Assembly: GCA_002359895.1 (NCBI GenBank)
Contig: DEOB01000004.1
Location: 1 to 64,000, forward strand
Direction: 5' to 3'
Length of the DNA stretch: 64,000 bases
Origin: Stenotrophomonas sp. UBA2629
Lineage (GTDB): Bacteria > Pseudomonadota > Gammaproteobacteria > Xanthomonadales > Xanthomonadaceae
Numbering within the stretch: position 1 is the first letter of the stretch; every line of letters begins with the position of its first letter. The notes under the pieces are model-generated. The model did not search any database, was not told where the DNA came from, and was given only the letters and a program-made list of their open reading frames with translations. Made by a program: the position numbers and the translations under genes. This document shows positions 1 to 8,078 of the stretch, in pieces.

Positions 1-40
1 ACACGTTTCCTTGGCGTCGAGAGGAAATAACAGCCGCGCG

Positions 41-69
41 AAAAAAAAAAGCCGAGCGCTAGCTCGGCT
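41..69 (-). terminator. Rho-independent terminator of the unknown gene at 116-1471
   Basis: Perfect 8-bp inverted repeat AGCCGAGC / GCTCGGCT (50-57 and 62-69, loop GCTA). On the minus strand it is followed by ten T residues (50 to 41). It sits about 45 bp past the stop of the minus-strand gene at 116, so it is the expected end of that transcript. Confidence 0.85.
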
Positions 70-115
70 TGCATGTCGCTGCGGTCCCGGGTGCGCTGCG
101 CTTACCCGGGCTACG

Positions 116-1471
116 TCACTGAACCGTAGCGCTACCAGCATCAGCCTTCGCATCAGCAGGCGGCCCGTTAATCGGCCGACGTTGAGCATAAGTAAAGTTC
201 GAATCCAACTCCGCAGCCAGATGACTTTTCAGCATCTCAAGCTTGAGTTGCATACGATGTCGAAGTTTCTCCTCATCACTCAACTCGAGATCGGTCGCCG
301 AGGAGTAGACAACGTCCTTCGCAATAACCAACAATTTAGCCAAAGCTAGTCGATCGCCATGAATCTTCATGATCCGCCCCATCAATGCGGAAGTCAGCTT
401 CCAACAGACCGTCACGATTAACCCCAAGGCGGCGGCAAATGGAATCCGCTGTAAAGATAACGCAACCAATTGATTAAAATCACTCACATCTGAAGAAAGT
501 ATATTTCTTGCACCAGAATAAAGCTGCCAAGAACAAAACCCAATGATCAAAATTGGAACAACCATGAGCCAAACATACTTCAAAGACTGGCCTGCACCCT
601 CCGAAACATAGTCCCTATATTCGTCGGATATTAAATTTCTATCATTCACTAGAGACTGAAGTTCTTTTGACTTCTGCGAAATATCAACATTCAGCCCGCT
701 AACTGATTCTTTAAGCTGAATTTCGTTATTTCTCACGGCGTTTAACGCATCTTCCGCAACTTGGAGGGACGCCTTGATCTTATTTAATTTTTCAGTCTGG
801 GATGCGTCTTCAACGCGCCCCGCATCGACGGCCGTAGAAAGCAGCGCTCTTTCGGCAAGCAACGCGTCGAAATCCACTTTCGCCACCCGCTCACTCTCCG
901 CCAGCTCCGCAACACGTTTCATTGCAAATTCCACATCATCCTTACGTGATTTAACGTATGAATCAATGCGATTCAATGTATCAGTAGATCTCGTTATCTT
1001 CTCGGAAACGTCCTCCAACTGCCCTAGCGAGTAACCAAAAATAGAGACCCGCAACAGCTTCAGCCGTCGCATAGGGACGTTTCCTCGAACAGCCACAGAC
1101 TTTATAAATCCTTTTACCATGTAATTCACATAGAATTCGGACGTTCCATCTGTCTTTGTTCGCTTTACCACTGCACCCATCAAGGGAATGATTTCACCAG
1201 ATGCAGCCTCCACCCGAATCTCGAAAGATTTCAAAGTTAAAGCGGCATCCTTCGAATAGACCTCAAACCTTCGTACATATAACGGCTCATCGAGCGAAAT
1301 TTTTCTTTCATCCTTCGAGATGGAGACAGGCCTTACATTCCCATTACTTAAAAGCCTGCTATAGCTACCATCCACCTCAAAGAAACCATTAACAAGCACG
1401 GGAACCCCAGGCAATTCCTCGCGCACATAGTCTTCAAGGCGATCAAAATCATCGCTAGAAAATTCGTCCAT
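116..1471 (-). CDS. Unknown coiled-coil membrane protein, AT-richer than its neighbours
   Basis: I do not recognise this family. From the ATG at 1471 the protein is about 451 residues. The first 150 residues look globular and beta-rich. Residues of about 150-300 are a heptad-like, Lys/Glu-rich coiled coil. Two hydrophobic segments follow (around WLMVVPILIIGFCSW and FAAALGLIVTVCW), then a charged cytoplasmic-type tail ending in a Pro/Ala-rich stretch. There is no signal peptide, so the likely arrangement is a cytoplasmic head and coil anchored by a two-pass hairpin. Base composition and codon use are visibly more AT-rich than in the rest of the window, which suggests horizontal acquisition. 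An alternative TTG start at 1495 would read through the T9/G10 tract, adding eight residues. The function is unknown; a phage-defence or stress role is possible but unsupported. Confidence 0.7.
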   Translation of the reverse strand: MDEFSSDDFDRLEDYVREELPGVPVLVNGFFEVDGSYSRLLSNGNVRPVSISKDERKISLDEPLYVRRFEVYSKDAALTLKSFEIRVEAASGEIIPLMGAVVKRTKTDGTSEFYVNYMVKGFIKSVAVRGNVPMRRLKLLRVSIFGYSLGQLEDVSEKITRSTDTLNRIDSYVKSRKDDVEFAMKRVAELAESERVAKVDFDALLAERALLSTAVDAGRVEDASQTEKLNKIKASLQVAEDALNAVRNNEIQLKESVSGLNVDISQKSKELQSLVNDRNLISDEYRDYVSEGAGQSLKYVWLMVVPILIIGFCSWQLYSGARNILSSDVSDFNQLVALSLQRIPFAAALGLIVTVCWKLTSALMGRIMKIHGDRLALAKLLVIAKDVVYSSATDLELSDEEKLRHRMQLKLEMLKSHLAAELDSNFTYAQRRPINGPPADAKADAGSATVQ

Positions 1472-1490
1472 CCCCCCCCCCAAAAAAAAA
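1472..1490 (-). repeat. Adjacent homopolymer tracts T9 and G10 abutting a start codon
   Basis: On the plus strand there are ten C (1472-1481) followed by nine A (1482-1490). On the coding strand this reads T9-G10 immediately before ATG at 1471. G tracts of this length are typical slipped-strand mispairing sites. Here the tract occupies the ribosome-binding position, or lies inside the frame if the TTG at 1495 is used. Confidence 0.85.
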
Positions 1491-1493
1491 GAC

Positions 1494-1525
1494 AAAAAAC
1501 AGACCCATTCCTGAGCCTGTTTTTT
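1494..1525. terminator. Bidirectional hairpin terminator after nrdJb
   Basis: The arms at 1494-1507 and 1512-1525 form a 14-bp stem (with two G-U pairs when read on the minus strand) closed by a four-base loop. The outer ends are A6 and T6, so it can act in either direction. It lies 20-50 bp past the nrdJb stop and only about 23 bp before the ATG of the next gene on the same strand. Confidence 0.8.
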
Positions 1526-1546
1526 TCGACTGGCAGTTAAATTACA

Positions 1547-2329
1547 TCAACCGCACTTGCTATACCCACAATTCAAGCAAGTCTGGCAGCCGTCCATGAT
1601 TACCAGCGCCTTGGTGTTGCACTTGTCGCACAACGCGGCGTTGGCCGGGAAACTACCGTTGTCGGCTTCAATCACCACCAGCTCCGCTTCGCCTTCCCCG
1701 GACAAAGCAGCCGGTGCTGCGATTACTTCACTGTTTTTTTTTGAGCGCTCTTCAAACTGCTTGCGCTTGTCGGCGATGAGGGCGCGCTGGTGGGCGCTCA
1801 TTTCCGGGTCGTGCAGCAGGCCGATGGACTTCATGTGGTCTTCGACGATGGAACCCAGCTCGGCCACCAGCGACGGCATGTACACGCCACCGGCCTTGAA
1901 GTAACCGCCCTTGGGGTCGAACACGGCCTTCATTTCATCAACGATGAAGGTGACGTCGCCGCCCTTGCGGAACACGGCGGACATGATGCGGGTGAGCGCG
2001 ACGATCCACTGGAAATGCTCCATCGACTTGGAGTTGATGAAGATCTCGAACGGGCGGCGCAGCTCGTGCTCGGTGTCCTGGTTGAGCACGATGTCGTTGA
2101 TGGTCACGTAGAACGCGTGCTCCACCAGCGGCGATTTGATCTTGTAGGTGCTGCCGATCAGCATTTCCGGGCGCTCGATGCGCTCGTGCATGTGAACGAT
2201 GTTGTCAGCGGGGGACTCGTCCGGGGCCACCGTCGGCGCGGCCTTGACGGCTGCAGCTGCTTCACGGGCTTTGTCGTCCGGAGTGACGACGGAGTAGCCC
2301 TTGATTTTCTTTTCGATCTTGACGGCCAT
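1547..2329 (-). CDS. nrdJb: NrdJb, small C-terminal component of split class II ribonucleotide reductase
   Basis: 260 residues with a TSCPD-type domain (about residues 55-175, containing VTINDIVLNQDTEHELRRPF and FKAGGVYMPSLVAELGSI). The Cys-rich tail has a CDKC...CQTCLNCG...CG pattern resembling the zinc-binding, redox-active tail of class II reductases. In Pseudomonas aeruginosa class II reductase is split into NrdJa and NrdJb encoded side by side (known of the family), and the catalytic half is the gene at 3495-5648 here. NrdJb is needed for full B12-dependent ribonucleotide reduction. The unusual point is that a histone-like gene separates the two halves. A strong terminator follows the stop. 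Confidence 0.85.
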   Translation of the reverse strand: MAVKIEKKIKGYSVVTPDDKAREAAAAVKAAPTVAPDESPADNIVHMHERIERPEMLIGSTYKIKSPLVEHAFYVTINDIVLNQDTEHELRRPFEIFINSKSMEHFQWIVALTRIMSAVFRKGGDVTFIVDEMKAVFDPKGGYFKAGGVYMPSLVAELGSIVEDHMKSIGLLHDPEMSAHQRALIADKRKQFEERSKKNSEVIAAPAALSGEGEAELVVIEADNGSFPANAALCDKCNTKALVIMDGCQTCLNCGYSKCG

Positions 2330-2408
2330 GGTGCGAGTCCTGGTTATGCGTTGCGTACGGATTGCGGCAGCAACCCCGTCCCTGACGGAACGGGGTGCGC
2401 GGTGCGGC

Positions 2409-3347
2409 TTACTTGCGGGCGGTCTTTTTGACGGCCTTCTTTACAGCGGTAGCTTTCTTGCCAACGGTCTTCTTGGCCGATGCCGCTTTCTTGGCAACGG
2501 TCTTCTTGGCCGCCGTTGCCTTGCGGGCAACCTTCTTTTCGGTGGCTTTCACGGTCTTCTTGACGGCGGCGACTTTCTTGCCAGCCTTCTTCTCGACCTT
2601 TTTCACTGCCTTTTTGGCGGCGGCGGTCTTCTTGCCGATGACCTTGGCAACTTTCTTCTCGACCTTCTTCACCGACTTCTTGGCAGCGGCGGTCTTCTTG
2701 CCGACAACCTTGGCCACCTTCTTCTCGGCAGCCTTCACCGACTTCTTGGCAGCGGCGGCTTTCTTGCCGACAACCTTGGCCACCTTCTTCTCGGCAGCCT
2801 TCACCGACTTCTTGGCAGCGGCGGCTTTCTTGCCGACAACCCTGGCCACCTTCTTCTCGACGGCCTTCACCGACTTCTTGGCGGCAGCGGCCTTCTTGCT
2901 GACGGCCTTGACCACCTTCTTCTCGGTCGCCTTGACCGACTTCTTGGCGGCAGCAACCTTGGTGGCAGCCTTCTTCTCGACCTTGGCAATGGCCTTCTTG
3001 GTGGCGGCCTTCTTGCCGGCACCCTTCTTGGTCAGCTCGGCGGCTTCAGCCTTGGCGTTAGCCTTGGCGGCTTCCAGCTTGTTGCGCACGGAAGAAACGG
3101 TCTTCTTCACTTCCTTCTTGGCAGAAGCGGCTTTCTTGGCGACAACCTTCTCGGCCTTGACCACGGCTTTTTTCACTTTGGCCACTTGTTTCTTGGCGCC
3201 CGCTTCCACTTTGCGCGCACGGGTCTTGACCACGGCGACGGCTTCAGTGGCGGTAGCAGCGATGGTCTCGCCCAGGTGAGTTGCAGTTTCTTTCACGTTT
3301 TCAGCAACCTGCGTGACGGTCGCGGTTACACCATTGCCATTGCTCAT
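2409..3347 (-). CDS. Lys/Ala-rich histone H1-like repeat protein
   Basis: 312 residues composed almost entirely of Lys, Ala and Val in units such as KKAAAAKKSVKAAEKKVAKV (about 22 residues, repeated at least six times), like the C-terminal tails of eukaryotic H1, Chlamydia Hc and Pseudomonas AlgP. The first 45 residues are less basic and predicted helical. Such proteins bind DNA non-specifically and compact it (known of the family). It lies between nrdJa and nrdJb on the same strand, 79 bp before nrdJb, and an SD-like AGGAGGG precedes the ATG. The repeated DNA makes its length likely to vary between strains. Confidence 0.85.
   Translation of the reverse strand: MSNGNGVTATVTQVAENVKETATHLGETIAATATEAVAVVKTRARKVEAGAKKQVAKVKKAVVKAEKVVAKKAASAKKEVKKTVSSVRNKLEAAKANAKAEAAELTKKGAGKKAATKKAIAKVEKKAATKVAAAKKSVKATEKKVVKAVSKKAAAAKKSVKAVEKKVARVVGKKAAAAKKSVKAAEKKVAKVVGKKAAAAKKSVKAAEKKVAKVVGKKTAAAKKSVKKVEKKVAKVIGKKTAAAKKAVKKVEKKAGKKVAAVKKTVKATEKKVARKATAAKKTVAKKAASAKKTVGKKATAVKKAVKKTARK
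2600..2950. repeat. 66-bp tandem repeats inside the histone-like gene
   Basis: A 66-bp unit encoding 22 residues recurs in near-identical form. The two best copies, around 2740 and 2806, are almost exact, with diverged copies on both sides. The boundaries are approximate. Being a multiple of three, unit loss or gain keeps the frame. Confidence 0.8.
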
Positions 3348-3426
3348 GTTGCCCTCCTAAGGGCGTCGGGTCTGTAATGCTGGCGATGCTATATCGAAGC
3401 GGATGCAACGGGAAACAAACGCACAA

Positions 3427-3483
3427 CAAAAACCCGGTGGCGGCAACCACCGTCGTGCTGCCCCGCGTGGTGTGCGGGGCAGC
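3427..3483 (-). terminator. Double hairpin after nrdJa, possible terminator or attenuator
   Basis: Just past the nrdJa stop a perfect 10-bp inverted repeat (3457-3466 and 3474-3483) is followed on the minus strand by a second stem (CGGTGG / CCACCG, 3435-3440 and 3447-3452) and a GGGTTTTTG run. This would reduce read-through from nrdJa into the histone-like gene, or stabilise the nrdJa mRNA end. Confidence 0.5.
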
Positions 3484-3494
3484 GCAGGGAACAC

Positions 3495-5648
3495 TTAGAA
3501 CTTGCCGTAGTAGCCTTCTTTAAGCGCGTCGAACAGGTTGGCGGCGGTGTGCATTTCGCCGTCGTACTCGATCTGCTCGTTGCCCTTGACCTCCACGACC
3601 TGGCCGTCTTCAAGCTCGAAACGGTAGGTGGTGTTCTCAAGATCGGCTTCCTTCACCAGCACGCCCTGGAAGGCGGCCGGGTTGAAGCGGAACGTGGTGC
3701 AGCCCTTCAAACCCTGCTCGTGGGCGTAGCGGTAGATGTCCTTGAACTGCTCGTACGGGTAATCGGTCGGTACGTTGGCGGTCTTGGAGATGGAGCTGTC
3801 CACCCACTTCTGCGCGGCGGCCTGCACGTCCACGTGTTCCTTGGGCGAGATGTCGTCGGCGCTGATGAAGTACTCCGGCAGCTGCATGCCCGGCTCGTCG
3901 CTGAAAGGCATGGCCTTGTCGTTGACCAGCGCGCGGTAGGCCAGCAGCTCGAAGGAGAACACGTCCACTTTTTCCTTGGACTTCTTGCCTTCGCGGATGA
4001 TGTTGCGGCTGTAGTGGTGCGCGAACGAGGGCTCGATGCCGTTGGAGGCATTGTTGGCCAGCGACAGGCTGATGGTGCCGGTCGGGGCGATGGAGCTGTG
4101 GTGGGTGAAGCGCGCGCCGACCTCGGCCAGTGCATCCACCAGCTCCGGGGCCACGCTGGCCACGCGCTGCATGTAGCGGCTGTAGCGGGCGTGCAGCAGC
4201 TTGCCGGTGATTTTCTGGCCGGCCTTCCAGCCGTCCTTCTTCATCTCCGGGCGCTGGCGCAGCATGGCGGCGGTGACCGGGAACTCTTCGTCCATGATCG
4301 GTGCGGCGCCCTTTTCGCGCGCCAGCTCCAGGCCGGTTTCCCAGCCAGCCACGGCCATGTCGCGGGCGATGGCTTCAGTGAACTCGCAGGATTCGGCGCT
4401 GCCGTACTTCATCTTGAGCATGGTCATGGTGCTGCCCAAGCCCAGGAAGCCCATGCCGTGGCGACGCTTGCGCATGATCTCGTTGCGCTGCTGTTCCAGC
4501 GGCAGACCGTTGACCTCGACCACGTTGTCCAGCATGCGGGTGAACACGCGCACCACTTCCTTGTACTCGTCCCAATCGAACGAGGCCTTGTCGGTGAACG
4601 GGTCGCGCACGAACTTGGTGAGGTTGACCGAGCCCAGCAGGCAGGCGCCATACGGCGGCAGCGGCTGCTCGCCACACGGGTTGGTGGCGCGGATGTTTTC
4701 GCACCACCAGTTGTTGTTCATCTCGTTGACGCGGTCGATCAGGATGAAACCCGGCTCGGCGTAGTCATAGGTGGAGACCATGATCATGTCCCACAGGTGG
4801 CGGGCACGGATGTGGCCATACACCTTGCAGGCCACCAGGCCGTCGTCACGCACGATGTAGTTGTCGTGGGTGGGCCATTCGCGCCACACCACGTCGTCGG
4901 CCTTGGTCAGGTCCAGATCGCCGTGTTCCTTGGTGTTGAACGGGAACACCAGCTGCCAGTCGGCGTCGTTCTTCACCGCCTCCATGAAGCCGTCGGTGAT
5001 CAGCAGCGACAGATTGAACTGGCGCAGGCGGCCGTCTTCGCGCTTGGCGCGGATGAAGTCCTTCACGTCCGGGTGGGAGACGTCGAAGGTGCCCATCTGC
5101 GCGCCACGACGGCCACCGGCCGAGGACACGGTGAAGCACATCTTGTCGTAGATATCCATGAAGGACATCGGCCCGGAGGTGTAGGCGCCAGCGCCGGCAA
5201 CAAAGGCACCGCGCGGACGCAGGGTGCTGAACTCGTAGCCGATGCCGCAACCGGCCTTCAGGGTGAGGCCGGCCTCGTGCACCTTTTCAAGAATGCCGTC
5301 CATCGAGTCGGTGATGGTGCCCGACACGGTGCAGTTGATGGTGCTGGTGGCCGGCTTGTGCTGCTGCGCACCGGCGTTGGAGGTGATGCGGCCAGCGGGG
5401 ATGGCCCCACGGCGCAGCGCCCACGCGAAGCGCTCGTACCAATAGGCACGCTTCTCGTCAGTGGCTTCGGCATCGGCCAGGGCACGGGCAACGCGCTGAT
5501 AGGTGCCATCGATATCGGCATCCAGCGCTTCACCTGCTTTGGTCGTCAGCCGGTACTTCTTCTCCCAGATGTCCTGCGAGGCAGGCTGCAGCGGGATCAG
5601 GTCCGACTTGGTTTGATTGCTGACCACTTCCAGACGCACCGTACTCAT
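3495..5648 (-). CDS. nrdJa: NrdJa, catalytic subunit of B12-dependent class II ribonucleotide reductase
   Basis: 717 residues. It converts ribonucleotides to deoxyribonucleotides using adenosylcobalamin as radical generator, so it works with or without oxygen. Visible reductase signatures are the finger-loop NPCGEQ with Cys325, PTGTISLSLANN, and the substrate and effector region SSAGGRRGAQMG. The first active-site Cys lies in STINCTVSG. The C-terminal TSCPD/zinc part is encoded separately as nrdJb (1547-2329). The ATG at 5648 is used because the N-terminus aligns with the start of the conserved region. Two NrdR boxes lie about 200 bp upstream. The 766-residue frame on the opposite strand is a GC-bias artefact. 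Confidence 0.95.
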   Translation of the reverse strand: MSTVRLEVVSNQTKSDLIPLQPASQDIWEKKYRLTTKAGEALDADIDGTYQRVARALADAEATDEKRAYWYERFAWALRRGAIPAGRITSNAGAQQHKPATSTINCTVSGTITDSMDGILEKVHEAGLTLKAGCGIGYEFSTLRPRGAFVAGAGAYTSGPMSFMDIYDKMCFTVSSAGGRRGAQMGTFDVSHPDVKDFIRAKREDGRLRQFNLSLLITDGFMEAVKNDADWQLVFPFNTKEHGDLDLTKADDVVWREWPTHDNYIVRDDGLVACKVYGHIRARHLWDMIMVSTYDYAEPGFILIDRVNEMNNNWWCENIRATNPCGEQPLPPYGACLLGSVNLTKFVRDPFTDKASFDWDEYKEVVRVFTRMLDNVVEVNGLPLEQQRNEIMRKRRHGMGFLGLGSTMTMLKMKYGSAESCEFTEAIARDMAVAGWETGLELAREKGAAPIMDEEFPVTAAMLRQRPEMKKDGWKAGQKITGKLLHARYSRYMQRVASVAPELVDALAEVGARFTHHSSIAPTGTISLSLANNASNGIEPSFAHHYSRNIIREGKKSKEKVDVFSFELLAYRALVNDKAMPFSDEPGMQLPEYFISADDISPKEHVDVQAAAQKWVDSSISKTANVPTDYPYEQFKDIYRYAHEQGLKGCTTFRFNPAAFQGVLVKEADLENTTYRFELEDGQVVEVKGNEQIEYDGEMHTAANLFDALKEGYYGKF

Positions 5649-5729
5649 GATTATGGGAATTCTCCTGGGGCACCTAAGCGGTGCGATTACCTTTTCCCGG
5701 CAGGCCGGGCTTGCAACGACGACGACGCA

Positions 5730-5751
5730 CAGGCGCGTGATTACGCGCCTG
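5730..5751. other. Inverted repeat in the nrdJa 5' leader
   Basis: A perfect 9-bp stem CAGGCGCGT / ACGCGCCTG with loop GATT lies in the untranslated leader of nrdJa. A second short perfect hairpin, GGGGTGC-TT-GCACCCC, is at 5825-5840. They may shape the leader RNA. I see no B12-box or other cobalamin-riboswitch core here. Confidence 0.6.
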
Positions 5752-5848
5752 TTGGCGGGATGGGGAAAAGCCGGGGACTACCGGTGTTCTGCATCACTGT
5801 CGCGGTCATTGCACGCCTTCCGTTGGGGTGCTTGCACCCCGAGCGATA

Positions 5849-5864
5849 ACCCTACTGCTTGGGG
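5849..5864 (-). promoter_or_regulatory. NrdR box 2 upstream of nrdJa
   Basis: On the minus strand this reads CCCCAAGCAGTAGGGT, matching the outer positions of the 16-bp NrdR palindrome (consensus acaCwAtATaTwGwgt). It is separated by 15 bp from the better box at 5880-5895, the usual three-turn spacing of paired NrdR boxes. Confidence 0.65.
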
Positions 5865-5879
5865 ACATTTTTCACATCA

Positions 5880-5895
5880 ACCCAACATCTAGTGG
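5880..5895 (-). promoter_or_regulatory. NrdR box 1 upstream of nrdJa
   Basis: On the minus strand this reads CCACTAGATGTTGGGT, matching most positions of the NrdR consensus, including the central CTAnATnTTG. Together with the box at 5849-5864 (31 bp centre to centre) it predicts repression of nrdJa by the ATP/dATP-sensing NrdR. Confidence 0.75.
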
Positions 5896-6110
5896 CTGAT
5901 GGCGAGACCAAGCTTACCCACCGGCGGGGTGAAGTCAAACAAAAAATCTGCATCTGGACTATTGCAATCCGTACAGGCCGCGCCGGCATTGCGCTTGCGA
6001 CGCGCAGGAGAATTTCATTGTCGATTTAGGTACCACCGGCCACACTCCTGTTCAGCAACCCGTCCCACCCCGGGCCGCCGCCGGCGCCCTTGCATGGAAT
6101 CTCTCGGCTT

Positions 6111-7538
6111 ATGCGACCGCTACCCACCCTGCTTACCCTGGCCTTGGCTGCCGCCTTTGGTGGCTTCACCGCCAGCGCCATCAATGCCCACCTGGACAAC
6201 CGTGCCGAGGCTGCGGGTGCATCGGCACTGCTGCCCACCACCGCCGCACTGCCGGCCGCCGTGGCCGGGCAAGCGGTGCCGTCACTGGCGCCGATGCTGG
6301 AACAGGCCATGCCGGCCGTGGTCAGCGTCAACACCAAACAAGTAGTGCGGGTGCGCAACCCGTTCTTCGACGACCCGTTCTTCCGCCGCCTGTTCCCGCA
6401 GGTACCGCAGGAGCGCATCAACGAATCGCTGGGTTCGGGCGTCATCATCGACGCAGCCAAGGGCCTGGTGCTGACCAACCACCACGTCATCGATAACGCC
6501 GACGACGTACGCGTGACCTTGGCCGACGGGCGCACGGTGCAGGCCGAATTCATCGGCTCGGACCCGGACACCGACATCGCACTGATCCGCATCCCGGCCG
6601 AAAAGCTCACCGCGCTGCCGCTGGGCAACAGCGACCAGCTGCGCGTAGGTGACTTTGTGGTGGCCATCGGCAACCCGTTCGGCTTCAGCCAGACGGTGAC
6701 CTCGGGCATCGTCTCGGCAGTGGGCCGCAGCGGCATCCGTGGCCTGGGCTACCAGAACTTCATCCAGACCGATGCCTCGATCAACCCCGGCAACTCCGGC
6801 GGCGCGCTGGTGAATCTGTCCGGCCAGCTGGTGGGCATCAACACCGCCAGCTTCAACCCGCAGGGCAGCATGGCCGGCAACATCGGCCTGGGTCTGGCCA
6901 TTCCCTCCAACCTTGCGCGCGACGTGGTGGAGCAACTGGCCACCAAGGGCGTGGTGGTGCGCGGCACGCTGGGCGTGGAAACCCAGAACCTCACCGAACA
7001 GATGGCACGCGGTTTGGGCCTGAGCGAAACCCGTGGCGCCCTGATTACCCGCGTGCTGGCCGACTCCGCCGCCGCTGCGGCCGGGCTGAAGGCCGGCGAC
7101 GTGGTGCTGGCCATCAACAACCAGCGCGTGGACAACGCGCAGGCGCTGCACAACTTCGAGGGGCTTTCCACGGTGGGCCGCAGTGTGGACCTGGACGTGC
7201 GCCGCGACGGCAAGCCGCTGCAGCTCAAGGCCACCTTGAAGGAACAACCGCGTGCGGTCAGCGGCGACACGCTGGACCCCCGCTTGGGCGGCGCCACGTT
7301 TGCCGACCTGCCCGAATCGCTGCGCCAGGCCGGCCTCAACGGCGTGCTGGTCAACGAAGTGGCACGCGGCAGCCGCGCGGCGCAATCCGGATTGGCCAGT
7401 GGCGATGTGATTCTGGCTTCAAGCAGCGGCCAATTCACCGACCTTGCCAGCTGGCGCGCAAGCTTCAGCCCGCGCCCGCAGCAGCTGGTGGTGAGCATCC
7501 TGCGCGGCAACGTCCGTGGCCAGTTGGTGATGCGATGA
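6111..7538 (+). CDS. degQ: DegQ/DegP-type periplasmic serine endoprotease
   Basis: About 475 residues from the ATG at 6111; a TTG at 6090 is also in frame, but the ATG gives a cleaner signal sequence (residues 1-30). It is an HtrA-family protease that degrades misfolded periplasmic proteins. The catalytic triad is visible: His125 in TNHHVID, Asp155 in DPDTDIAL and Ser229 in NPGNSGGAL. Two PDZ domains follow (about 255-345 and 380-475). The LA loop (NPFFDDPFFRRLFPQ) is short, as in DegQ rather than E. coli DegP. It is divergent from nrdJa. Confidence 0.93.
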   Translation: MRPLPTLLTLALAAAFGGFTASAINAHLDNRAEAAGASALLPTTAALPAAVAGQAVPSLAPMLEQAMPAVVSVNTKQVVRVRNPFFDDPFFRRLFPQVPQERINESLGSGVIIDAAKGLVLTNHHVIDNADDVRVTLADGRTVQAEFIGSDPDTDIALIRIPAEKLTALPLGNSDQLRVGDFVVAIGNPFGFSQTVTSGIVSAVGRSGIRGLGYQNFIQTDASINPGNSGGALVNLSGQLVGINTASFNPQGSMAGNIGLGLAIPSNLARDVVEQLATKGVVVRGTLGVETQNLTEQMARGLGLSETRGALITRVLADSAAAAAGLKAGDVVLAINNQRVDNAQALHNFEGLSTVGRSVDLDVRRDGKPLQLKATLKEQPRAVSGDTLDPRLGGATFADLPESLRQAGLNGVLVNEVARGSRAAQSGLASGDVILASSSGQFTDLASWRASFSPRPQQLVVSILRGNVRGQLVMR

Positions 7539-7713
7539 TGCAGCGCGCGCAGCAACGTGTTGATGCGCTTGTGCAGGCACCTGTTGCGCGCAGTTGTGTT
7601 GCCACCGTGAACACGCTCTAACGTTATTTACACCCCGCTACTGTTATTTGTGTCGTTCTTGTTGTTACCCGTGCGCCCCACAACGGCGCTTTAGCTGAAA
7701 CCAGGAGATCACG

Positions 7714-8073
7714 ATGAGCCCCACCAACACCGAAAACATGAAGGAACATCTGGGCGAAGCTGGCGCGCATTTGAAGTCCGCCGCTTCCGCCGCCGGTAGC
7801 GCCGTCAAGGGCGCCAGCGGTGCTGCTGCCGATGAGCTGCGCTTGGGCAAGGCCAACCTGAAGGCCGAACTGTCCGACAGCGCGCTGTCGGGCCTGGCTG
7901 CTGCCGAACTCTCCGGTGCTGCCGCCAAAGAGCAGGTGGATGCGTTGATGGACAAGAGCAAGGATCTGATCGACAGCGCCGCCGACCTCATCCGTGAGCG
8001 TCCGCTGGCATCGTTCGGTGTGGCCTTCGCGGCCGGCTGGATCATCGCCAAGCTCGCCCGCAGCAACGACTGA
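7714..8073 (+). CDS. DUF883-family (ElaB/YqjD-like) membrane-anchored protein
   Basis: 119 residues. An amphipathic Ala/Lys-rich helix of about 85 residues is followed by the family signature IRERPLASFGVAFAAGWIIA, a single C-terminal membrane anchor. E. coli ElaB and YqjD are inner-membrane, ribosome-associated proteins made in stationary phase (known of the family). SD AGGAG lies 7 bases before the ATG. It is first of three tightly packed genes, followed after 5 bp by the YqjE-like gene. The role here is inferred only from the family. Confidence 0.85.
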   Translation: MSPTNTENMKEHLGEAGAHLKSAASAAGSAVKGASGAAADELRLGKANLKAELSDSALSGLAAAELSGAAAKEQVDALMDKSKDLIDSAADLIRERPLASFGVAFAAGWIIAKLARSND

Positions 8074-8078
8074 TCGGC

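Noticed and set aside
3549..5849. A 766-residue open frame on the plus strand
   Set aside because: It is antisense to nrdJa, whose motifs are unmistakable. Its His/Val/Gly-rich composition is the usual product of GC-rich codon bias on the opposite strand.
5880..5900. AGCCACT in the nrdJa leader as part of a cobalamin riboswitch
   Set aside because: No B12 box, CTGCCCC or GGAAACG core follows. The match is explained by the NrdR box overlapping it.
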